From positions 33,588,102 to 33,652,101 of the forward strand of contig OZ022261.1 of NCBI GenBank assembly GCA_963978905.1: a stretch of DNA of 64,000 nt, in the 5' to 3' direction. This document shows positions 12,313 through 23,913 of this stretch, piece by piece. Within the stretch, counting starts at the first letter, position 1. Every line of letters begins with the position of its first letter. Source of the DNA: Trichostrongylus colubriformis (taxonomy: Eukaryota; Nematoda; Chromadorea; Rhabditida; Trichostrongylidae). A program made the position numbers and the translations under genes. Below the pieces are notes generated by a model. The model saw only the letters and a list, made by a program, of their open reading frames with translations, searched no databases and was not told the origin of the DNA.

Positions 12313-14140
12313 GGTGGCACTTGTGTCTTTCGCGGTAAGCCGCTGTCGATTATGCATCGGGCTCTAAAAGAATCGCTCTTAATAGAGGAGGGGACGGATC
12401 GACTTTTCGACCTAGTCCGCTCGGCCTCGCCATCTGCATCACACCTTTCAATGATGCAGAGACAGCGAAATCACGTCCTTCAGGATCAGTTGTAAGAAGG
12501 GGACCTTACTGAGCGGGTTTCCGACCGCTCCATTCAGATTTTTCTATGGTGATGGCCTACTTAGCACCTCTGCTTTCATATTTCACAATCGGTCAGAATG
12601 AGGCTAATTAGTGCCTTCAAAGCTACATCTTTTTTATGGAGTGCATCCTTAATGTATAACTTCAACGGCCTCCGTGGATTTTGTCTAAGGAAATTGGGTC
12701 TAAGATTGTACTACCGTACAAAAGTTACTATAGCTGTAACTTTTGTGCCAAGACTAGGATTCTCATTGAATCTGATGAAAATTGGGAGGCCAAGATGCCG
12801 TGGTCGGCTGTGTCCACGTTCATTCATATGAGCCATGAATGACTCATCAGAAAAAGTGGAAGCCTCATTTGCACAACCACTACAATTTGCAAATAGGGGG
12901 GCCTTGCCGATTGCCGTTGCTGAATTATGATAACGTCGTCAGCGCCACAGTTGCGGTGACTGCCGACGGAGCATCCCGTCACGAGATGCAGGCGCTAACA
13001 AAGGCCGCTAACAACACCGTCCGGCAAATGTCAACTGCATATTCATCGTCTCTTGATTGTCGTCGACGTTTCGAGAAGGCGTCTAGCGACGACTACGTTT
13101 ATTGCATTTTCTTTGTTCTCAGTTATGATTAAAATAATCAGTAGCCGGTTAGTTCGCGTGGCACACATTACGCACTCCAACCCACACCTATAGGATTTGT
13201 ATTCGCTAATGAAAAGTGTCTTCGCGTGGGATGTGTGCCAGGACACTCGAATTGGGGCGGTGTGTGGCGTTGGTATAGGATTCCGCAGCGCGGTTGCGCT
13301 GCGATGCGTGTAAGCTGAGGCGCCGTATGTGGTTAGTTCCTGAGGCGTTTACCGTGCTCTGCGCCTGTAATAAGTGCAGAACAGGATAGTCGCTTTGGGA
13401 CCCAACTATTTACGGCGTCCTAGCTCGCACGCATCGTTGCGCATGGCACGCTGTGTGAGTCCTTTTCTGACGAGATACGCCGGAATTAGAGTAAAGGAAA
13501 AGCCTCACCTCGGTAGTCTACTTTCAATGGAAGCATGAGGCAATCGTCGTAATGCTCGAGTGGCACGAATTCAAGTGTCCTGGCTCACAGCTGGTCCTGC
13601 ACTGTACGGCCGCATGGTGACACGTACAGTCCCCGGCACATACCGCTTCCTGCGTCGCCTTTCATTGATGCGTATCCGATCATTTAATCATGATCGTATG
13701 TGCAAATGAAAATGGATGCTCGAAAACTCGAATGTCAACTGATGTCTACCTCATCCATTTTTGATCAGACTTTTTTCACTTTTTGTGGCAGTCCTACACC
13801 TGCTAGGACCGGTATTTCAGACCAAAATTACGGGCGTCAGTGTGCTGCCATACGTTGTCAGCCTTAACATAGTAAATGAAAAATCAAACCATTCACAGCC
13901 TTACTCACACCTTGTATAACAAAATGCAACAGTGTATTGTAACTTGTTCTGCACCGGCAAGGGCGCAAGTTCAACCTTCTTCATCACTCGATTGCACGTT
14001 ACACGCAAGTTTTTCCATTTATTCTTTCCCGGATCTTTCTCGGTGCTACTTTGGGTCACACCCGCAGCGTGTTTTTTATATTCACATTCCCTCAATTACG
14101 CAAAACTCTACAAAAACTGAGGCCGTGTTCATGCTTTGCG
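12313..14140. other. Intergenic; possible exon at 12.93-13.13 kb
   Basis: On the plus strand 12928-13132 reads as a protein-like frame (NVVSATVAVTADGASRHEMQ, then LTKAANNTVRQMSTAY) after several weak AG acceptors. No partner exon was found. 13250-13650 is GC-rich with no recognised content. Confidence 0.25.
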
Positions 14141-14144
14141 TCTG

Positions 14145-14270
14145 CAGGGCGTGGCTGCGCTCACAAGCAGCAAGACAGAGTGGCACCGAGGAGGTGCAGA
14201 GAGAACGTGGGCAATTAGACAGAGTGGCACAGGCGGAGACGCAGAGACACGTAGCCACATCTTGCCACCT
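14145..14270. repeat. GC-rich repeat family E, copy 1
   Basis: GCGTGGCTGCGCTCACAAGC followed by GGAGACGCAGAGACACG. Diverged inverted copies occur at 31505-31590, 32690-32830 and 42280-42390. The two long opposing open frames at 13876-14534 run through this repeat and are therefore not credible genes. Confidence 0.6.
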
Positions 14271-14828
14271 GCACTTCGAAGTACGAACGCGGCCTAACAT
14301 GTCATCACTGACTTTCAAATCATTACTAGGACCCGCTGGCCGGTATTCAAACATCCTGTTGGCATCAGATACCCAATTAGACCTTACTGGCCATAATGGG
14401 TTGCTTTCAACGGCCCAAGCTGATAATAGTTTTTGTTGGAACAAAAAGACAAAGGTGCGTGAATCCGCTGAAGTCACTGGCCCCGGAGCGCATCTGGTCA
14501 GCTTTTGAAATTTCACAGATATCATGGGTTTCACCTCGTCAAGTAAGCACCCTTTAGAGGTGCTGAGGGGGGAGAGGTTAAGGAAAGAGAGATGTTAGGA
14601 ATAGAAAGCTTTGTACAAAGAAGTCCAAGGAAGGCGTACTCAAGCACCCATACTATGGAGCACATGTGCTTCATACAGAGATAAGCCAGCTTCTGTTCAC
14701 TGTGAGTCCTTCATCAGAAATTCAGCAAGAAGAAAGTCCTCTGTGAATTTAAAGCCACCTGAAATTGTCTACCGTTTTCTTCGTTAACACAGTCACCTGC
14801 CTTACAAAGCCATGCCAATGACCAGTAC

Positions 14829-15830
14829 AATACCGCTACTAAGTCATGGTCAATCGACACCATAAAGCCCTTATCCTTCCGATATTTCTCGTGCTAGGAT
14901 TCAGCAGCGGCAAGCTGAAGATCGCGATTGAGACTTTTTTTTTTTCGAGGTTGGAGTGTATTTCAAGTTCTGCATGTCATGGAGAACACGATACTACAAG
15001 TGTATAAAGAAGTAGAGAAGGCAGATTTTGCGAAATGCCCTTCTGAAGTGAGTACCACGTTCGTTTTTGACTCCAAGCGTACAACCACAAACAGTATCAA
15101 AACTTTAATCTCGTCAATGTCCAACTCCGACCACTTGTGACTACCAGGACAGACGCACCTCAAAAAGTTTCGTTAATATTCCATGAGCTATGCATCATCT
15201 TCAGATTGTGTTGTTCAAGTAAGAAAATGTGTGTTTACGAAAAATGAGTGTTATCGAATGAAAATTTCTTCATACCATTCCCAACAGCTAACATTCTGCC
15301 ATATATAGCTCTGTCGTGGCCAACTAAGTGTCTGCGTCTCGGTTTTTATGATCTCATATTGTTTCGAATCGAATTACGTGCCAAATCACGGTCTACCTAA
15401 GTCGATCCCTCGCTATCAATTTCGTTGGTCCACCACGTGTGGACCGGCCACGAACCTTCCACAAAGAGGTTTCACGGCACATCCCGAGAGGTCTAACGAA
15501 GCGCTATTCAGTTGTTATGGACATGTTACTTTTAAGTACCTCGATATTCCTCTTCCACATGTCCATTTTCCCAAGACCGCGTGTTATGGCCCCCAACTCA
15601 CGACCGAGGGCTATGGTTATCAGAGTGTGGTCAAATCGACGCAGAACGCTCAGCGCTGTATATGCAAACGTTGAAAGTGGCAGAGGATGCGAGGCCTTAT
15701 GCTCCATGTATCAGAAGCAACCGTGAAATGCAACCACTGCACCTGTGCCATTCGACTGGTTAAATATGCTGGCAAATCGACGACCCTTACGATGACGGCT
15801 GGGACGGCTGCCGATTCATGATCGCATGCT
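14829..15830. repeat. Left arm of a long inverted repeat
   Basis: Diverged inverse of 17410-18673, collinear from the outer block (CGCTACTAAGTCATGGTCAA, near 14834) through GTCCACCACGTGTGGACC (about 15429) to the inner block (TCATGATCGCATGC, about 15817-15830). The outer end contains a signal-peptide-like frame from ATG 14846 (ALILPIFLVLGFSSGKLK) whose counterpart is recognisable in the right arm. The arms enclose the gene at 16015-17154. Confidence 0.75.
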
Positions 15831-16014
15831 GTCTCATGAATCGATTTGTTACGTCTCAGATCACGTCTCAATGAATCACTGTGCATTCGATCATGTCATG
15901 TGAAACATTGGAGTAATATATATCTTAATTATAGCCATATCAAACAAAATACGCTGGAATTATACATAAATAGAAAGAGTAATAACAACGGAGTACTTGC
16001 GATTCACAGATATT

Positions 16015-17154
16015 TTACTCATTCAGCGGGAAAGGATCGGTTCTTCTTCTTGCTGCGTGTGTCTTGAAGCTCAGTTTGTCCCTTTTTAAGGTCTTGCGTA
16101 GCCGCCGCACGTGGCTATTGAGGGCCTCTTTTATTGAATTTCAACGTTGTCCTGCAAATGCTCGGGAACTTCATAGTATTCAAATACACGCTGAAATACC
16201 AAATTTTCGAGATTGCTGTATCGAGTATCTGCAGTATCTGCAATAGTAGCACAATCAAAACCGAAGACAATGGAGATTATTAGATTCACACATACATCGA
16301 TGCCTCTTCACCTGTAATATGAAATGTACAGGTCCTTCGAATGAAGGCGCTCGTCTACTACTATTTGCAGCTTCCGCGGATCGTCTCTGTACACGATTTT
16401 TCTTGAAGCGAGGGTGAAATGGTTTCTGTTAAGCCCTTTTGCTTCACGTAACTTCGCCACATCAGCTGCACTAGCAGTGTAATCAGTGGTGTCTGAAATA
16501 TTTCAGGTACTACTGAAACTAATACAATCGGAACAGTAGATTAAGTTAGGGTTCGGAAGTAAGGGCTATTATTGGGAATTAGTATGAGAAATTCGCTCAG
16601 CCCTGGTTCAGCTTGATTTCTCCCAAGCAGTTCCAACGCAATTGGCTCCGGTCTTATAATGCGTTCCGTATTGGGATTCAAAGTGGCATTCTTCAATAGG
16701 TTGGAGCTGGACGACTAGGAAGCACTACATGTGATGCCAGCAACCGCGAAATACTTCTTACATTTGGATGGGCATATCCTCAATGAATTTTATATCTTCC
16801 TCCATTCGTATTTGCCTCATCATTTGTTCCCTTTCTACAGCGGAAGGAACTTCTGGACTGGCACTATAAAGGGACTCCGTAGTTTGCGGAGCAGTAGTGA
16901 GGTCGAGCGTATCTTCGACAAGTTCTCCGTCAGCGATTACACTAGTAGATTCCATTTTGCACAGTAACTTGGCGCCCAGAAAGTGTATCTAAATTTCTCT
17001 ACTTCACCAGCACTATAGAAAATAGTGCGAGAAATATGTAGTTGGACTACTAGGAAATAATACCTTGCTTTCGTAGCTGCGTCCTTCCCATCGCACTTTA
17101 GTTGTATCTCCTACCTTTGAGCCATGAGCGAATATGGAACATGGCACGACGTCA
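16015..17154 (-). pseudogene. Five-exon gene, possibly BEN-like, with two defects
   Basis: Exons in order: 17064-17154, 16762-16988, 16603-16706, 16312-16492 and 16015-16215, joined in compatible phases with short introns (75-110 nt). Upstream exons, if any, are unknown. The N-terminal part (SIFAHGSKVGDTTKVRWEGR then SYESKIHFLG) has a barrel-like strand pattern. An acidic linker follows (GELVEDTLDLTT). The C-terminus is helical and basic (LNRNHFTLASRKIVYRDD; VFQRVFEYYEVPEHLQD; ALNSHVRRLRKTLKRDKL), reminiscent of BEN domains, a resemblance I rate as tentative. Two defects: the donor after 16603 reads CAG|GGCTGAG instead of CAG|GTGAG, and near 16131 one base is missing, giving a stop before the frame that continues to the stop at 16015. 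These may be assembly indels or true decay. The gene sits between inverted arms. Confidence 0.6.
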
Positions 17155-17224
17155 CTGGTGCATGTGTGCGGGAAGAAGACGAGAGCGAACGACATAGTGG
17201 TTGATGATAATTAGAGCCCATTAG

Positions 17225-17413
17225 TGCTCAGTTTTTATGCGGATAAATTTCATTCCGTGGTTGTAGGGTCAGCGAGGGTAACTGGATTTGCACAGTGGAG
17301 TATCCTTGAGCATGCCCTGAAGTATTGAAGTGATCAGGTATGCCTACGGGCGAGGAGAAGCCATAGACTTCGCAACTTGTCATCGGATCGTTCACACATA
17401 CTAACACATGCAT
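17225..17413 (-). CDS. Coding-like exon upstream of the BEN-like gene
   Basis: Open from about 17413 to a stop at 17228 with good codon-position bias and protein-like content (VNDPMTSCEVYGFSSPVGIP; STVQIQLPSLTLQPRNEIYP). It abuts the inner end of the right inverted arm and lies on the same strand as the 16015-17154 gene. No donor keeps its frame into that gene, so it may be a terminal exon of another transcript or chance. Confidence 0.3.
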
Positions 17414-18673
17414 GCGATCATGGATCAGCAGCCGTCTTAGTCGTTATCGTGAAGATCGTCGATTTGTCTGAATATTTAACGCGCAGACAGTGGTAGCGTC
17501 TACTCCTGATACGGGGATGCGTAAGAGTTAGGATGCTCTGTCATTTTTAACGTGCAAATACAGCGCCGCCGTTCTGCGGCGATTCGACCAGTCTCTAATA
17601 AACTTAGCACCCGGTCGCGAGCTGTGGGTAGTAACAAGCGGTCTTAGTGAAAATGAATATGTGTGAAGAGGACTATCGAGGTACTTAAAAGTAACTCGTC
17701 CATAACAACTAGGATAGCACTTCGTTAGAGCCTACTTGAATGCAATCAAAACAAAATGTACCGTGAAACTTTTTAAAGAAGGTTCGTGGCAGGTCCACAC
17801 GTGGTGGACTAACGAAATTGATAGCGAGGGGTCGACCTATTGTTAGGTAAACCGTGATTTGGCACGTAAGTCGATACGAAACAATGCGAGATCATAAAAA
17901 CCGAGACGCAGACACTTAGTTGGCCACTGCACAGTAATTAATGACAGAATGTTAGCTGTTGGGGATGGTATAAGAAATTCCCATTCGACAACATTCATTT
18001 TCATTGTGAACACACATTTTCCTATAAATGAAACTTTTACTTCCATAGAGTTTGTCTGTCCCGGTAGTCACAAGTGGTCGGAGTTGGACTTTAACGAGAT
18101 TATCATTTTTGATACTGTCAGTGGTTGTACGTTTGGAGTGAAAAACGAACGTGATACTCACCTCAAAAGGAAATTTTGAAAACTAGCAGAATATGCCATG
18201 ATTACTTCCTCACGCATTTACAGCATTGTGTTCTCCTTGAAATGCAGAGGTATGGACACATTCCAAACTTGGAAAAAACTTCTTAAACACAGTTCTCAGT
18301 TCACAGCTACTGAATTCTAACATAAGAGATACCAAAATGATCACGGGCTCGTGCTCTTCTCGAATACAAAATATTTTTGGCCAAGAAGCTTTTGTTCTGA
18401 AAGTCACAGTCGAGGGAATTTACGACGCCGCCGCGTCGACAAGAATTGCCCGTGGTACTTCGAGGCAAAATTTGCAAAAATCTCGGAAATTATGCCGAAG
18501 AAGAGAAGAGAAGTAGAAGTTTCACGAAGTATTGATTTCGTCTTGAGCAGGGCTTCCTACTTGTATCTTTTCAGATTACTTGGGAAGCTTTGAAAACGGA
18601 TATAGCAAAAAGACGGAGAAATAATGGAGTTTCCGTCTTTGATGTCGATTGACCATGAGTTAGTAGCGGTATT
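17410..18673. repeat. Right arm of a long inverted repeat
   Basis: Inverse of 14829-15830. Recognisable anchors are GCATGCGATCATGGATCAGC (17411), GTCCACACGTGGTGGAC (17792) and GTCGATTGACCATGAGTTAG (18643). It is longer than the left arm because of an extra segment between about 18360 and 18640. Both arms keep a GTGAGTA(T/C)CACG donor-like site at the same relative place. Confidence 0.75.
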
Positions 18674-18699
18674 GCGGGTGTCAAAAGGTTGTTACAAAA

Positions 18700-19005
18700 G
18701 CGATGCACATAATCGAACATCTTCTCGAAAGCCAGCATTATATTGCAACTAAATTTCACATCAAAGTACGGTTGTAGACAGCGAAAACTTCACGTTCCAA
18801 GAAGAACCTTATTATTTCAGTTACTGTTGCTAGGCACTTAAGTAACGATATTTACTTGTCCGATAACTATTCTCAGGCATCATTACTGCTTACTTAAGGT
18901 GCTAGCATTCATGTGTGAAGTCAAACCAACGTTTACCTGTGACATTACTCCTCACTTTAATGATACTCTTCTAATGATTCCACAAAGCAATTACACTAAA
19001 CTTTG
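18700..19005. other. Short intergenic stretch
   Basis: Between the inverted repeat and the stop of the gene at 19010. Nothing recognised. Confidence 0.3.
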
Positions 19006-19009
19006 TCGC

Positions 19010-20745
19010 CTATGATCGACGGTGCTTTGAATGGAAAATATTTTCGACAGGTTCCTTTCCTTTTACACCCTTTTCATACTTTTTGGCACTCTCAGAACCG
19101 CCGCTAGGAAGAACTCCATACTGTGCTCTATGCATGTCACCGTGCAGAATTTGATAGCTTCCGAAAATGAGCTCCACGTCCTCAACGACCACTTTGCAAG
19201 AGGGCCTGGGGTGAGGAGGGCACAGTGAGTATGAAGAGTGTGGCGCATTCGACTTAAATACGTTGCCCGCTAAAAGAGGCATTACAATGCGTGGGGAACC
19301 CCAGTAACTGCAATATCCACAATCAAATAGGAGAGCATGCCATCAAATATTACACCTACTGTGAGCTGTGCGAGCTCATCTTGTTCTGAGGCTCTTACCT
19401 GATAACTGCATGAATGGGATATGGCAGTAAGCCGAAATATCTGCGACGTTACCTTGGGTAACCTACACCAACCTATCACCAGAATCGCGCTACTTTTGCA
19501 CCCATACCGTGGACAAAATACGATTATTGATATTAATGAACTATGATTATCCGGTAATGTACGAACAAGGAACGCGATAAGGGTCGAGTGACTTCAGTAA
19601 TCTAATTGGGAACAAAAGTAAAGAACACTCAATTGGTCATTAAGTCAAGATTGGCTTCCTATTCTAATCTACCTAATCCAACCAGCAGGAATCGCAGTTT
19701 CAAATTATACAGCTTATATTCCCGCAGAAAGGTATACGATGTTTGTATGGTCTTTAAGATATTATCAGGCATTTCCAGGGTTGATGCTTCAAAATTTTAT
19801 GTTAGGGCCAACTCAATAACTAGAGGTGGCTCGGTTAAGATTTCATGTGCTACATCACGAACCAACTTGAAGCGATATTTATCAATCTCAAATCTAAGGT
19901 GGCACCTGTCTTCCCTGCTTTTTCACTTTTTAAAATCCGTGTGAAGAAGGAATTGCTGAGCTATGGTTGATTGAGGTGTAATGTGATCATTTGATGTTGC
20001 TCTTTGTATATTTCTTGCGTCTGCCTTAAGCAGCGTTACAAATAAATAAATAAACACAACACGGTTTTTGAAAATAATCACCGCCATCACTGGAGAGCCC
20101 TAGAGAATCGATGATGATCTGCACATCCAATGAGCTTTTTCAATTTTTTCGGCATTATCCCCTTTGTCAACTTTTGAGTGAATATAAGTGCAGTAAATAA
20201 CACAAGAGGTTTTCGCTCATGATTCCCGACGTCACTACATACATATGGGCTAATAAAAGGGTCTACTAAGTCCTTGGCTCTGATGCTGAAGATCAAGCTA
20301 CAAGCTAATCATTCAGTCAATACGTGCCGAAAAAAACGAGATTCGACGTTCCCGAGGGATCGGCAAAAAATTGAGGAAATATCCAAGTGAGAGTTAATGT
20401 GAGTATTGTGTCACAAAATTGTTTAAGGATGATCGTTCACATAAGAGTACGCCACGCACAGTTTTTTTGGGGCTAGAACAGGCTATGATGTCCGTAAGCA
20501 ATGATATTAGCTATTATTAGCTTCGTTGATAGAACTACTCCTACCTTTGGTTGAGAAAATTTTACAACAAATGTGGCTCGATCTCTTTTGTGTAGTGACA
20601 AGTTTTTTGAAGTTCAAAGAAAATTCAAACCAGCTTTCCTGTGCTAACCTTCCACGCTTGCCCGCCATCGCTTTGAGGAAACCGAAATAGTAGTGGACAT
20701 AATACGCCAATGCCAGCACGATTGTGGAAGAATAGAAAAAGTGAA
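19010..20745 (-). CDS. Membrane protein of unknown family, last three exons
   Basis: Exons 20649-20745, 19286-19405 and 19010-19205 (stop TAG at 19010-19012) join in perfect phase (2|1, then 2|1). The first has a strongly hydrophobic segment (SSTIVLALAYYVHYYFGFL) ending in a basic GKRG turn. The second starts YQVRASEQDELAQLTVGV and has a second hydrophobic stretch (MLSYLIVDIAVTGV). The third is a soluble tail (VVVEDVELIFGSYQILHGDM; lysine-rich end with FHSKHRRS). Donors are AG|GTTAGC and TT|GTAATG; acceptors are ATGCAG and CCCCAG. The 1.2-kb first intron contains a CR1-like LINE end on the opposite strand. I do not recognise the family. Exons 5' of 20745 were not found. Confidence 0.6.
19606..20055 (+). 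mobile_element. CR1-like non-LTR retrotransposon, 3' end
   Basis: The frame 19606-19944 carries the C-terminal reverse-transcriptase signature of CR1/jockey-like LINEs: SRRKVYDVCMVFKILSG, then a TRGGSVKI block (the family's TRG..xK motif) and RTNLKRYLS. It lacks everything upstream, so it is 5'-truncated. About 110 bp of 3' UTR end in an AAAT-type simple tail at 20040-20055, typical of such insertions. Confidence 0.65.
20070..20440. repeat. Dispersed repeat family D, copy 1
   Basis: Shares ordered blocks with 34695-35080 and, in its second half, with 58615-58800: a GATGATCTGCA(C/G)A block, TAATAAAAGGGTC..., TCATTCAGTCAAT(A), GTGCCGAAAAAA and a conserved CACAA/GAATTG end. All copies have the same orientation. 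No coding potential. Confidence 0.55.
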
Positions 20746-20819
20746 CTGGAACCTCTGAGGAGAAGAGGATGAAAATGAGATTTAGTGAATGTTGCCCCTC
20801 GGCTAGTGCAGCCGTTGAG

Positions 20820-21115
20820 AGATACATACAGACGGCGAGGGGCTATGCCAGCCAGCCGCGACGCTGCCTAGCCACAGCAGCAACTCGTCCACTAAAGCGC
20901 TGCAGCTTGAAGTGGAGCGCAGTGAAATCGCGATAAAGACCCCAGAAGCGCGCTGTTCACCTCTAGTATTCCCGCAAACTATCTATTCAGTTGGCCTTTT
21001 AACTTACAAAGAACACTGTATTCAGTTCTGCTTCCCTTCGCTACCCTCTTCCATGCTTAGTGGGGCAAGTTGTGTCTCACTCTGTGTAACTCGTCCAGTA
21101 GCGCATTTCGAAAAT
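20820..21115. repeat. MITE family A fragment
   Basis: GGCGAGGGGCTATGCCAGCC and GAAATCGCGATAAAG match the interior of the copy at 310-430. Terminal repeats are not visible. Confidence 0.45.
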
Positions 21116-21339
21116 TAGGGTACTCGTAGTGATTGGTTTAATTTTTCACACGATCAGCCTATAAGGATTTCTTCAGCAGCGTTAACATATGAAAAGTTCT
21201 GAAATTTAAATTAATTTACATCTGTCCGAATCGTTCACGAGTGCTACTTTTTTCTTGACACTGATCGATTTTAATGGATTTTTCGGCTCCACAAAGTGTC
21301 TGGCAGGATCGGTCCACACAAAAGTTTTTGGGACAGGAC

Positions 21340-21595
21340 CACGTGAGTTGATAATATACCACGTATATTACACAACAAAACTACCACATTTCAGGTCTGA
21401 CGAAGGTGCTAAGCACCGAGACAATCCAAAGAAACTTTCGAAATTTATCGCAATGTTTTTTTGAAAACTTTTGCAGCTTACTGATTTTTCGAATAACTTT
21501 TTGGAGTCTCACACGGTTTTTACTCACTGAAATATTCATGAGGCTTCGTAAAAGCACAGCACTGAAACCAACTGGCTTCAGACTTAGAGTTTGAA
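21340..21595 (+). repeat. Hairpin-bearing dispersed repeat, copy 1
   Basis: Contains TTTCAGGTCTGACGAAGGTG (about 21389), a GGTG/CACC hairpin and GAGA, followed by GGAGTCTCAC and GAGGCTTCG blocks. It aligns with 51110-51260 and, for the second half, with 62130-62290. Confidence 0.6.
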
Positions 21596-21599
21596 TTAG

Positions 21600-23400
21600 T
21601 TTGATTGTTTATTGTTCTTTGTCTTTTGTTTCAAAATTAACCCTGGGAAGACTGTTACCCGTGATTCAGAAAACCCAGTGAGTGCAATGCAAAGCTGTAC
21701 CACTGCATAGAAGATGCAGATTATGTTTAGTTTTTAATCATTTCTTACTTTATTCGACTTTGCCGATCGATAAGTTGCAGTAAGAAGTTGAAGCAATTGT
21801 CCACATCAGCATAACCATTGTGTACTACAAAAATTGCACGTATTACTTCGCTCTCATGAAAACAAGAAAGAAGGCAAAAGAAAACGCGTCGTGGAAGCGT
21901 ATATGAAAAGAGAGGGTCAAAAGTATGCATATCGATTAGTTCGTAGTTGCGGTGAACGTGAATTCGTCGTGTACTCGAAAATAATGTTCGAGTTGCAATG
22001 TGTTGTTGGCGGTTATTAATGACGCCGGCACGCAAGTTGGGGACGAAAAATCGCCCTCGCATTCATTCCCTCATTCTCCGTACACCTCAACCTCACCTTC
22101 AGTTCACCAATCTTACCAACGTCACATATTTACTTATTTATTTAATCAATTACTTCACTACATAACTACTCTCTTACTTACATGCTTACTTACTTACACA
22201 CATATGTACATACATTTTACGTACTTGCTTATTTACTTGATTATCTATTCTTACTTACATATGCACTTAGTAGCTTCGTTATAATTTGTTTACCTACAAC
22301 AACAAGTACTAATGCTACCCTACTACTCGGTGCATGAGATTCGGACCCCCTGACTCTTCTCCGATTCCACTCGTATTACACTTATAATCTCTCTCCTCTG
22401 TTACTTATAGTAAAAATTAGCACTATTATCTACAATATGTTACTTATAGCGCATAAAATGCTGTTTGATGCCACACTTGTGAAAAGCTGTACCTTTGTGA
22501 TCCAATTCGTGTGATAATTTTGATTGTCCCTGATATCCCCAATAATATAGGCTGAAGAGCAAAACGTCAATCCACCTGAGCAAAGGCGATGTCATGGGGT
22601 GCCTTAGAAATCCAAAGAGTCTTCCGCTTCCCCCAAATATTCTTCGCAATTTATTTAATTGCTTCAAGGCGCCAGTGAGTGGAGAATGGACTGAGAGCTG
22701 GGACGTTATGTTCTCTGAGAAGATAGAGGCGAGACTATTCATGACGAAAGATGCGTTGAAGAGGGCGCCTTGAGGGCTCAATCGCGATCGCGCTGCGCTA
22801 CATTTCGGAATTCGTGCTGCACTGGGTCGAGTTGCTGTGCTGGAGGCGGGGCGATGTTTGTGACTGGTCGCCATGGCCCTTTCCCATCTGCATCTACTCC
22901 CCAGGTCTTGATGATGCCAAGGGGTCGAAAGTAGGAGTTAGAAGGAGGAGGACATTTCTCGGGTTTAGACTGTTTTAATCCGTTCTTTCTTTGCTGTTGC
23001 ACTACTGAGCATCTACTTTTATATTCCGCAATTATCCCATACTCGGTCATAACTACTCGTGACGATGTTTTTGAAAGTGAAGAGGTTACGTTGAAGAAAG
23101 TGAAAGAGGGAGTATGGTACTATCGGTTTTTTCCTTTAACTAGGTAGCTTCGCGATCACCTATTGACAGCGGACTTCCACGAAGCCTCTACAATCGAACT
23201 ATCTGTATGTAGATGTTCTTCAGATGGGTCTAGACCTTTGTTACTGAAACTCTCGGTGTAAAATGTAAGCTTCTTGCGAACTTCATGGAGGTTTATCAAA
23301 ACTATCACCTTGAGCATCGAGGGGCTCTGTCAGCTATCCGCTTCCACTTAGAATTCCTCTTTTATCGTCTTTTAAAACGTCGTCTCGTACCACAACATTC
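21600..23400. other. Repeat-rich intergenic stretch
   Basis: 22090-22270 is a degenerate TTAC/TTAT-rich low-complexity run. 22680-23050 carries family-A-type MITE interior (CCATGGCCCTTTCCCATC; TTGCACTACTGAGCA), so the minus-strand frames there are repeat-derived. No terminal repeats or genes supported. Confidence 0.35.
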
Positions 23401-23437
23401 GAAAACCACCTGATCAAATTCGGATTCGGCAAGGTGT

Positions 23438-23665
23438 TTCTCAGCCAAAATCACCGTGGACATCAACATCGTGGCATAACTTTCGATGAACCAACGGAGG
23501 TGTTCCGGTTATGCCCTTACGTCTTCTGAGGAGGTTCGATTGCTGGACAGGGTCGCGGAGTTGCTTGACAGAGAAAAACACTTTCTCGGTTCGTACTAGT
23601 GGGAAACAGAAGGTGTTCTGATGGGGGATATGACGACCAGCGATGCGTGACTCGTTTACATAAAT
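23438..23665 (-). CDS. Coding-like exon, unidentified
   Basis: A minus-strand frame ending at a stop at 23441 reads protein-like (YVNESRIAGRHIPHQNTFCF; VFFSVKQLRDPVQQSNL; VHRKLCHDVDVHGDFG). No flanking exon in phase was found and I do not recognise it. Confidence 0.3.
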
Positions 23666-23913
23666 GAGTATATCGAGTTTCGGCCTCAATTATTCGAATT
23701 ATTTTGTGTGGTTTAGCCGGCACTCAGCCGAATCGCCGCCGCCACTGTCATGCTCCTGTTGCTACTACTTCTGCTATAATATTAGTCGTTCTATCATGCA
23801 TTCATTGTTCTGTGCTGCCGTCCGACTTGGTCACGACTACAAACTTCAATCGACATTTGTCTACAAATCAGTTATATGCAAAAACGGAAAAATTATTTTC
23901 TTTCAGTGACACC

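Noticed and set aside
11919..12357. Minus-strand frames as a tandem-repeat protein
   Set aside because: The repeat period of 152 is not divisible by three, so successive units are in different frames.
13876..14534. Longest open frames in the window (210 codons plus, 150 codons minus)
   Set aside because: Both run through the GC-rich repeat family E (copies at 31.5, 32.7 and 42.3 kb), and each is the shadow of the other; no domain.
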